Source of the DNA: Streptomyces hygroscopicus
GTDB taxonomy: Bacteria; Actinomycetota; Actinomycetes; Streptomycetales; Streptomycetaceae
NCBI RefSeq assembly: GCF_026168105.1
Contig: NZ_LBMW01000012.1
Coordinates: forward strand, 1-64,000
DNA: 64,000 nucleotides
Direction: 5' to 3'
Shown: piece by piece, positions 55,282-64,000 of the stretch
Layout: each line of letters begins with the position of its first letter
How positions within the stretch are numbered: position 1 is the first letter of the stretch
Notes under the pieces: generated by a model
What the model was told of the DNA's origin: nothing
What the model saw: the letters and a program-made list of their open reading frames with translations, nothing else
The model's database searches: none
Made by a program: the position numbers and the translations under genes

Positions 55282-55297
55282 CTGAGCAAACGCTCAG
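55282..55297. promoter_or_regulatory. 16-bp dyad upstream of the thioesterase gene
   Basis: CTGAGC-AAAC-GCTCAG is a perfect dyad with a 4-bp centre. It overlaps the stop codon of the fdhF-like gene and sits 39-54 bp upstream of the thioesterase start. It may be a short terminator hairpin or a TetR-type operator. Confidence 0.45.
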
Positions 55298-57585
55298 TCG
55301 GCCGCCGATTGTTCCAGGCGGACCACGACGGACTTGCTCGCGGGGGTGTTGCTCGTGTCCGCGGTGGCGTCCAGCGGGACCAGCACGTTGGTCTCCGGGT
55401 AGTAGGCGGCCGCACAGCCGCGGGCGGTGGGGTAGTGCACGACGCGGAACCCGGGGGCCCGTCGCTCGACACCGTCCTTCCACTCGCCGACCAGGTCGAC
55501 GTACGAGCCGTCCGCCACGTTCAGCGCGCGGGCGTCCTCGGGGTGGACGAGGACCACGCGGCGGCCGTTCCTGATGCCGCGGTAACGGTCGTCGAGGCCG
55601 TAGATCGTGGTGTTGTACTGGTCGTGCGAGCGCAGGGTCTGCAGCAGGAGCCGGCCCAGGGGCAGCTCCGGGTACTCCACGGGGGCCGCGGTGAAGTTGG
55701 CCTTGCCGGTGGCGGTGGGGAAGCGGCGCTCGTCGCGGGGGGCGTGGGGGAGCGCAAAGCCGCCGGGGCGGCCGGCAGAGCCCGTCACGCGCGCGTTGAA
55801 GTCCTCGAAGCCCGGCACCACCCGGGCGATGCGGTCGCGGATGGCCGCGTAGTCCTTCTCGAACTCCTCCCACGGGACCCTGCTGCCGGCGCCGAGCACA
55901 CGGCGCGCGAGGCGGCACACTATGGCGGGCTCGGACAGCAGGTGGGGGCTCGCGGGCGCCAGACGGCCGCGGGAGGCGTGCACCATGCCCATGGAGTCCT
56001 CGACCGTCACGAACTGCTCGCCGCCGCTCTGAACGTCGCGCTCGGTGCGGCCGAGGGTGGGCAGGATCAGGGCACGTGCGCCGGTGATCGTGTGCGAGCG
56101 GTTCAGCTTGGTCGACACATGCACGGTCAGACGGGCGCGGCGCATGGCCGCCTCGGTGACCTCCGTGTCGGGCGACGCGGACACGAAGTTGCCGCCCATC
56201 GCGAAGAACACCTTCGCCTCGCCGTCGCGCAGGGCGCGGATGGCCCGTACGACGTCGAAGCCGTGCCGACGCGGTGGCGCGAACCCGAACTCCTTCTCCA
56301 GGGCGTCCAGGAAGGCGGGCGCGGGCCGTTCGAAGATGCCCATGGTGCGGTCGCCCTGCACGTTCGAGTGACCGCGCACCGGGCACACGCCCGCGCCGGG
56401 GCGGCCGATGTTGCCGCGCAGCAGAAGGAAGTTGACAACCTCGCGGATGGTGGGAACGGCGTGCTTGTGCTGGGTGAGGCCCATGGCCCAGCACACGATG
56501 GTGCGCTCGGAGGCGAGGACCATGTCGAGCGCCTTCTCGATCTCCTCGCGGGTGAGCCCGGTCGCGGTGAGCGTCTCCTCCCAGTCGGCGGCGCGGGCGG
56601 CCTCGGCGAACTCCTCGAAGCCATGGGTGTGTTCGTGCACGAACTCCTCGTCGACCGCGCCCTCCGTCTGCAGGACCAGCTTGTTCAGCAGGCGGAAGAG
56701 GGCCTGGTCGCCGCCGATGCGGATCTGCAGGAACAGGTCGGTCAGGGCGGCGCCCTTGAGCATGCCCTGGGGCGTCTGGGGGTTCTTGAACCGCTCCAGG
56801 CCCGCCTCGGGCAGCGGGTTGACGCTGATGATCTGCGCGCCGTTCGCCTTGGCCTTCTCCAGGGCCGAGAGCATCCGCGGGTGGTTGGTGCCGGGGTTCT
56901 GCCCGGCCACGATGATCAGGTCGGCCTTGTGGAGGTCCTCGAGCAGGACGCTGCCCTTGCCGACGCCGAGCGTCTCGGAGAGCGCCGAACCGGACGACTC
57001 GTGGCACATGTTCGAGCAGTCGGGGAGGTTGTTGGTGCCCAGCTCGCGGGCGAAGAGCTGGTAGAGGAAGGCGGCCTCGTTGCTCGTGCGGCCCGAGGTG
57101 TAGAAGACGGCCTCGTCGGGGGAGCCGAGCGCGGTGATCTCCTCCGCGATGATGTCGAAGGCGCGCTCCCAGGTGACCGGCTCGTAGTGCTCGCCCCCTT
57201 CGGGGAGATACATGGGGTGCGTCAGCCGTCCCTGCTGGCCGAGCCAGTAGCCGCTGCGGGTCGCGAGATCGGCCACGGAGTGGGCGGCGAAGAACTCCGG
57301 GGTGACCCGGCGCAGGGTCGCCTCCTCGGCCACAGCCTTCGCACCGTTCTCACAGAACTCGGCCGTGTGCCGGTGCTCCGGTTCGGGCCAGGCGCACCCC
57401 GGGCAGTCGAAGCCGTCCTTCTGGTTGACGCGCAGCAGCGTCAGCGCCGTGCGCCTGACCCCCATCTGCTGCTGTGCGATGCGCAGGGTGTGGCCGATCG
57501 CGGGCAGCCCCGCCGCGGCGTGCTTCGGCTCGGCGACCTGCGGCGCGTCCTGGACCGGGTCGCCCGTGGGCGGCTTGCTGGCCAT
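55294..57585 (-). CDS. FdhF/YdeP-family molybdopterin oxidoreductase
   Basis: A 763-residue enzyme of the DMSO reductase superfamily. The N-terminal iron-sulfur segment is DGFDCPGCAWPEPEHRHTAE followed by FCENGAK. Cofactor-binding blocks include FYTSGRTSNEAAFLYQLFAR, NNLPDCSNMCHESSGSALSE, LIIVAGQNPGTNHPRMLSAL, and GNIGRPGAGVCPVRGHSNVQ. Cys, not selenocysteine, is present at the start of the cluster region. It is annotated in relatives as formate dehydrogenase alpha, but no fdhD or electron-transfer subunit is here, so the substrate is open. ATG 57585 has GGGAGGG five bases upstream. Confidence 0.88.
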   Translation of the reverse strand: MASKPPTGDPVQDAPQVAEPKHAAAGLPAIGHTLRIAQQQMGVRRTALTLLRVNQKDGFDCPGCAWPEPEHRHTAEFCENGAKAVAEEATLRRVTPEFFAAHSVADLATRSGYWLGQQGRLTHPMYLPEGGEHYEPVTWERAFDIIAEEITALGSPDEAVFYTSGRTSNEAAFLYQLFARELGTNNLPDCSNMCHESSGSALSETLGVGKGSVLLEDLHKADLIIVAGQNPGTNHPRMLSALEKAKANGAQIISVNPLPEAGLERFKNPQTPQGMLKGAALTDLFLQIRIGGDQALFRLLNKLVLQTEGAVDEEFVHEHTHGFEEFAEAARAADWEETLTATGLTREEIEKALDMVLASERTIVCWAMGLTQHKHAVPTIREVVNFLLLRGNIGRPGAGVCPVRGHSNVQGDRTMGIFERPAPAFLDALEKEFGFAPPRRHGFDVVRAIRALRDGEAKVFFAMGGNFVSASPDTEVTEAAMRRARLTVHVSTKLNRSHTITGARALILPTLGRTERDVQSGGEQFVTVEDSMGMVHASRGRLAPASPHLLSEPAIVCRLARRVLGAGSRVPWEEFEKDYAAIRDRIARVVPGFEDFNARVTGSAGRPGGFALPHAPRDERRFPTATGKANFTAAPVEYPELPLGRLLLQTLRSHDQYNTTIYGLDDRYRGIRNGRRVVLVHPEDARALNVADGSYVDLVGEWKDGVERRAPGFRVVHYPTARGCAAAYYPETNVLVPLDATADTSNTPASKSVVVRLEQSAAD

Positions 57586-57707
57586 CTCGGCCCTCCCCTT
57601 CGCGTACGTGTGAGGTAGGTCTCCGATCCTCGCACGGGCCGCCGACAACGCAGCCGGCCGGGCCCGGACGGCTCTCGCTGTCAGTGGGGCGTGGCAGGAT
57701 CGTGGAC

Positions 57708-60434
<2,727 letters not shown>

Positions 60435-60452
60435 CCCGGACCGACCGGACCG

Positions 60453-60474
60453 CCGGCAGGCGCCTGCCTGCCGG
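60453..60474 (+). terminator. polA terminator
   Basis: A perfect 9-bp stem (CCGGCAGGC / GCCTGCCGG) with a GCCT loop starts 18 bp after the polA stop. Confidence 0.75.
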
Positions 60475-60785
60475 AGGCCGCCTCGGAGTGGCGTCGGACC
60501 GATCCGGGTGGCCCGGCAGCCACGGGCCAGGACCCGGCGGGCAGGTGGCCGACTCCTCTTCGCCGCGACGGGGGGCGGGTCCGCAGTACCGGGTCTTCAG
60601 GCCCGGGGCAGGGCTTCCCGGAGCTGGAGGGGCACAGCCTCCGCGGCCCGCTCCATCCGCGGGCCGCCCGCAGGGCAAGCCCATCCCCTGGCGCACCCCG
60701 GACCGGCCGGGCCTTCGAGGTGACCGTCACTCGGGCGGCCCCCGCGAAAACGCCCCGCCGCCGGGGTCGGCGTGAAGATGCCGCC
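60475..60785. other. Non-coding stretch with two further strong hairpins
   Basis: Between polA and the next supported start there is no convincing gene. At 60504-60537 CCGGGT/ACCCGG and GGCCCG/CGGGCC form a bulged double stem. At 60643-60667 GCGGCCCG/CGGGCCGC forms an 8-bp stem. They may be backup terminators or part of a structured RNA. Confidence 0.45.
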
Positions 60786-61250
60786 ATGGGTATACGTCCG
60801 CTCACGCGTCGCACGGCAACCCGCGCAGCCCTCGTGCTCGCCGCTCTGCTGCCCCCGGTCCCGGCCCATGCGCTCGGTGCGAGCACCGCCCGTCTGCCCG
60901 CCTGCTCCCTCCCCGCCCACACCTCCGCGCTCACCGCCCGGCTGACCCGGGACATCCGCAGTGTCCGCACCGCGCTGGTCTCCCGCCTCCGGGCCCTTCG
61001 CCTCGCCCTGCCCGGCGACCGGGAGCCGTCCTGTGGCCTCGTCGGTCACCGGCAGGACCACCCCGCGGGCGCCCCCACCGCCCCACGGCTGCGCACCGCC
61101 CTCACCCTGGCCCGGGAGATGCTCCGCGCCGCGGCCTCCCGCCGCCCCCGTTTCCCGGCGCGCACCGGAGAGGCGGTCAGCGGGGCGCGGGCCGGCTCGG
61201 TTCCCCACGAGCGCCCGCCGGGTCGTCGACGGCCGGACGCCAGGCCCTGA
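60786..61250 (+). CDS. Possible small secreted protein
   Basis: A 154-residue ORF with a plausible signal peptide (MGIRPLTRRTATRAALVLAA, then LLPPVPAHALG). The remainder is Arg/Ala/Leu-rich with two cysteines and matches nothing I recognise. Its last 74 bp overlap the convergent DUF4184 gene. No good ribosome site precedes the ATG. It may be a chance ORF in GC-rich DNA. Confidence 0.38.
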   Translation: MGIRPLTRRTATRAALVLAALLPPVPAHALGASTARLPACSLPAHTSALTARLTRDIRSVRTALVSRLRALRLALPGDREPSCGLVGHRQDHPAGAPTAPRLRTALTLAREMLRAAASRRPRFPARTGEAVSGARAGSVPHERPPGRRRPDARP

Positions 61251-62031
61251 CACCGGCCACGTACAGCGCCAGCCCGACCACGAGACCGGCACCCGCGCCG
61301 AAGCACAGCGGCGGGATCAGGTCCCACGGCCTGGCGGTCGCCCCCCAGTAGGCCCACCAGCGCGACGCCCGCTGCACCGCCCCAGCCGCCGCGCAGCCGC
61401 CGATCACCGCGCCCGCCAGCCACCGGTCGGCCCAGGAAAGCACCGGCAGCCGCGCCACCGCGGCCGCATCGGCCGGCAGCCGCCGCAGCACGACCGCCAA
61501 GAACACGGCGATCGCCACCACCGCCACCGCCGAACTCCCGTACTGCAGATAGGTGTACAGCGGCGCCCCCGGCAGCTGCCGTCCCAGCACCGGGAACGAC
61601 CGCGTCCCCCACCGGCCCAGATGCGTGAACGCGTCCCACACCACATGCGTCAGCGCACCCAGCGCCGCGGAGACGTACCACCGCAGAAACATCTGAGGCG
61701 ACACCTCCCGCCGTGGTGTGCCACAGCGCACCAGGGCCGCCACCCGCCCCTGTGCGCTCGACGGCAGCAGGGCCACCAGCGGCTCCCGGAGCAGCAGCCA
61801 TGCCCCTACCAGCGCCCACGCGATGAGTACATCGACCGTGAACACCCCGGCGCGGGAGTGCGTGACGCCACCGAAGTCCATCGCCCTGGACACGGCGCTC
61901 GCCGCGAAATAGGTGACATCGGGCGCGAACGAGCCCGCGACGAGGACCGCGGGCACCAACTGCCAGCGCCCCGACCCGTCCCCGCGCACGGCGGGCAGCA
62001 CGGCCGCGGCATGGCTGAGGGTGAACGGCAC
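61177..62031 (-). CDS. DUF4184 membrane protein
   Basis: A 284-residue polytopic protein with the DUF4184 opening MPFTLSHAAAVLPAVRGDGS, the VLVAGSFAPDVTYFA segment, and ALTHVVWDAFTHLGRWGTRS. The His and Asp residues resemble the metal-dependent hydrolase YdjM/LexA-binding membrane family. About six membrane helices. The C-terminal tail is Pro/Arg-rich and overlaps the doubtful secreted ORF. Function is unknown. Confidence 0.85.
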   Translation of the reverse strand: MPFTLSHAAAVLPAVRGDGSGRWQLVPAVLVAGSFAPDVTYFAASAVSRAMDFGGVTHSRAGVFTVDVLIAWALVGAWLLLREPLVALLPSSAQGRVAALVRCGTPRREVSPQMFLRWYVSAALGALTHVVWDAFTHLGRWGTRSFPVLGRQLPGAPLYTYLQYGSSAVAVVAIAVFLAVVLRRLPADAAAVARLPVLSWADRWLAGAVIGGCAAAGAVQRASRWWAYWGATARPWDLIPPLCFGAGAGLVVGLALYVAGVRAWRPAVDDPAGARGEPSRPAPR

Positions 62032-62171
62032 ATCGGCTCCCGCGGCAATCGCTGGCCGGGCACAACCACCCGGCGATCACAGACATCCAGTATGAGGGAC
62101 GCATGAAAAAGGTGAGGCGAATCGGCCGTCTCCTGCGTCCGGCCGAAGCACACATGACCAAGTGGTGAAAA

Positions 62172-62193
62172 CCGGGCGCCAACGGGTGCCCGG
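62172..62193 (+). promoter_or_regulatory. Leader hairpin upstream of the lytic transglycosylase gene
   Basis: A 9-bp stem CCGGGCGCC/GGTGCCCGG (one G-T pair) with an AACG loop lies 110 bp upstream of the start, in the only transcript direction possible for that gene. It could be a leader control element. Confidence 0.4.
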
Positions 62194-62302
62194 GTGGGGG
62201 AAGTTGTCGTAGGGTCACTGGGTCGCCGCGTCCGGCGCATGGTCGAACACAAATGGCACCACAACAGCACACACAAGGTCGTCGACGGGAGGGGTTCACT
62301 CA

Positions 62303-64000
62303 ATGGCGGCGCAAATCGGCAGGAGGTTGCGCAAGGGTGCGGCAACCACCGCTGTGGCCGCGGCCGCGGTCGCTGCTCTGACCGCGTCCCAGGCTCCGGG
62401 AGCCACCATCGACGACCAGAACAGACGGGCCACCGGTGCCCAGGCCACCCCCGACGCCACCGGCAACGGCGACGGCACCGCCACCGGCAACGGCGGGTAC
62501 TACACCGACCTCCCCCCGCTCAACAGCCCCACTGGGACACCCAGTCCGAGCGCCGGACCGGCCACCGGCGCCATCGGCACCGGGGAGGCCGGACTCCCCG
62601 CCACGGTCCTCGACGCCTACAAGAAGGCCGCGGCCGAACTCGGGCGGTCCAAGCCGGGCTGCAACCTGCCCTGGCAGCTCCTCGCCGCCATCGGCCAGGT
62701 CGAGTCCGGCCAGGCCGACGGCGGCCGGGTCGACGCGAACGGCACGACGTACTCGAAGATCCTGGGCCCGGTCCTCGACGGCAACGGCTTCGCGGCGATC
62801 AAGGACACCGACCACGGTGCCTACGACGGCGACACCACCTATGACCGCGCGGTCGGCCCCATGCAGTTCATCCCGTCCACCTGGGCCTGGGCGGGCCGCG
62901 ACGGCAACGGCGACGGCGTCAAGGACCCCAACAACATCTACGACGCCGCCCTCGCCGCCGCCCACTACCTGTGCCGCTCCGACCGCGACCTGTCGGTCCA
63001 GGCCGACATGAACGAGGCCGTCCTCGGCTACAACAACTCGCAGGACTATCTGAACACCGTCCTTTCCTGGTACGAGTACTACCGCAAGGGCACCCACTCG
63101 ATCCCGGACGGCACGGGCACGGCGCCCTCGCACCGCAGCGACGACAACTCCGGCGCGAACCCTGTCCCCACGCCCCCGGTGCCGCAGAAGACCAAGAAGC
63201 CCGGCACCCACAAGCCGGACAGCGGCCCCACCCCCGGTACCACCCCGGGCCCGACCCCGCCGCCGGGCAAGCCCGCCCCATCGCCCACTCCGCCCACCCC
63301 CACCGACACGGTGGACCATCTGGCGGACGGCGGAACCGGAAGGCTGTCCGCAATGGCGGGCCACACCTTCGCCCAGAAGATCGTGGTGAAGGCCGTGACC
63401 AAGGACGGCAAGTCCGTGCCGAAGGTCCGTGTACGGTTCATGATCACCGGCGACACGGACGCCACCTTCACCGGGGGCGAAACGGTGGCGACCGTCGTCT
63501 CCGACAACATGGGCAAGGCCACGGCACCCGCGCTGGCCGCGGGCGAGAAGACCGGCGACTTCAAGGTCCGCGCCCTCGTCGTGGGCCGCACGGTCACCGG
63601 CCTCGACTACCCGGTCACCGTCACCGAACGCCGGGCCGACACGCTCGCCCGCACCAGCGACACCGAGCTGACCTGCACCCCCGGTGGTGAGTTCGCCGAC
63701 CAGGTCGAGGTGAAGGCGACGTACAAGGGCGCCGTCGCCGACGGCGTCGCGGCCACCGCGACCCTCGTCAAGTCGGCCGACGACCCGACCGAGAACGACA
63801 AGGGCCCCTACTTCAAGGACGCCGACAGCAAGACCGTACGCACGCTCACGGGCCTCAAGACCGACGCAAAGGGCCTGCTGAAGCTCCCGAAGCTGTACGC
63901 CGACAGCACGACCGGCACGTTCCTGCTGCGCATTACCACCGCAGGCGGCGCCACCCTGACGGTGGAACTGAAGGTCGCGGCGGCCGCCCCTCCGGCGAGC
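62303..64000 (+). CDS. Secreted lytic murein transglycosylase (3' end beyond the window)
   Basis: The reading frame is open from ATG 62303 to the last base: 566 codons with no stop, so it is partial. GGGAGGGG lies eight bases upstream. A signal peptide (KGAATTAVAAAAVAALTASQ) leads to a low-complexity linker. An MltB/SLT-type domain follows at about residues 105-270, with LPWQLLAAIGQVESG (catalytic Glu), AVGPMQFIPSTWAWAG and the EF-hand-like DGNGDGVKDPNN. A Pro/Thr/Lys-rich spacer then joins beta-rich Ig-like repeats (VRVRFMITGDTDATFTGGE). It should cut peptidoglycan glycan strands outside the cell. Confidence 0.9.
   Translation, partial: MAAQIGRRLRKGAATTAVAAAAVAALTASQAPGATIDDQNRRATGAQATPDATGNGDGTATGNGGYYTDLPPLNSPTGTPSPSAGPATGAIGTGEAGLPATVLDAYKKAAAELGRSKPGCNLPWQLLAAIGQVESGQADGGRVDANGTTYSKILGPVLDGNGFAAIKDTDHGAYDGDTTYDRAVGPMQFIPSTWAWAGRDGNGDGVKDPNNIYDAALAAAHYLCRSDRDLSVQADMNEAVLGYNNSQDYLNTVLSWYEYYRKGTHSIPDGTGTAPSHRSDDNSGANPVPTPPVPQKTKKPGTHKPDSGPTPGTTPGPTPPPGKPAPSPTPPTPTDTVDHLADGGTGRLSAMAGHTFAQKIVVKAVTKDGKSVPKVRVRFMITGDTDATFTGGETVATVVSDNMGKATAPALAAGEKTGDFKVRALVVGRTVTGLDYPVTVTERRADTLARTSDTELTCTPGGEFADQVEVKATYKGAVADGVAATATLVKSADDPTENDKGPYFKDADSKTVRTLTGLKTDAKGLLKLPKLYADSTTGTFLLRITTAGGATLTVELKVAAAAPPAS

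Noticed and set aside
60597..61292. Minus-strand 231-codon frame opposite the doubtful secreted ORF
   Set aside because: Gly/Ala/Arg-rich with no domain, and it crosses strong hairpins. Neither strand is convincing here, and the plus-strand ORF at least has a signal peptide.
62032..62302. ydaO-type c-di-AMP riboswitch before the lytic transglycosylase
   Set aside because: I looked for the conserved GGGGAA, GGGGTGAATC-like and CCCGAATCCGTCAGC-like blocks and did not find them.

Overview
The window reads as chromosomal DNA of a Streptomyces-type actinomycete. It has very high G+C, many GTG starts, tight ATGA/GTGA overlaps and perfect GC-rich hairpins without T-tracts. The gene order hisI-trpE-...-trpC-trpM-trpB-trpA-lgt-...-gltB-gltD-...-pyk-pdtaR-liv-...-polA resembles, from memory, the core chromosome of Streptomyces. 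I see no transposase, integrase, phage gene or large biosynthetic cluster. The first 16 bases match the 3' end of an Illumina adapter, so position 1 is probably an untrimmed contig end.

Region 1 (78-9841) is amino acid and envelope housekeeping. It holds a TIGR03085 protein, hisI, trpE, three small Trp-locus membrane proteins, trpC, the small regulatory protein gene trpM, trpB, trpA, a DsbA-like thiol oxidoreductase and lgt. A 14-bp perfect hairpin closes it. No trpG, trpD or trpF is present.

Region 2 (9868-16724, minus) is a tightly packed six-gene operon: four consecutive ADP-ribosylglycohydrolase-fold genes, then a CaiB-type CoA-transferase and a CitE-type CoA-ester lyase. A 26-bp tandem duplication, each copy carrying a TCAGGG-N5-CCCTGA dyad, lies directly in front of it. 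This is the best candidate here for an undescribed system.

Region 3 (16725-25135) has a VIT-family metal transporter behind an iron-box-like site, gltB-gltD (glutamate synthase) behind a GlnR-like site, and a VWA protein.

Region 4 (25191-35374) is a compact steroid C/D-ring (HIP) catabolic cluster with its own KstR2-type TetR repressor: paired acyl-CoA dehydrogenases, three SDRs, FadA6-, IpdC-, IpdB-, IpdA- and EchA20-like enzymes. Two divergent intergenic regions carry nearly identical KstR2-like dyads, which would place every gene under one repressor. HIP-CoA ligase (FadD3) and ring A/B enzymes are not in the window.

Region 5 (35380-47591) is mixed: a 31-bp tandem repeat block, an ankyrin protein, an HExxH/zinc-ribbon protein, chorismate mutase, an orphan response regulator, pepN, an orphan siderophore-type decarboxylase/N-hydroxylase pair without a synthetase, a SIMPL protein, pyruvate kinase, tRNA-Leu(CAA) and a PdtaR-like ANTAR regulator.

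Region 6 (47629-64000) holds a branched-chain amino acid ABC transporter (livFGMHK), two small envelope proteins, a PaaI thioesterase, an FdhF-like molybdoenzyme, polA, a DUF4184 membrane protein and a lytic transglycosylase cut by the window end.
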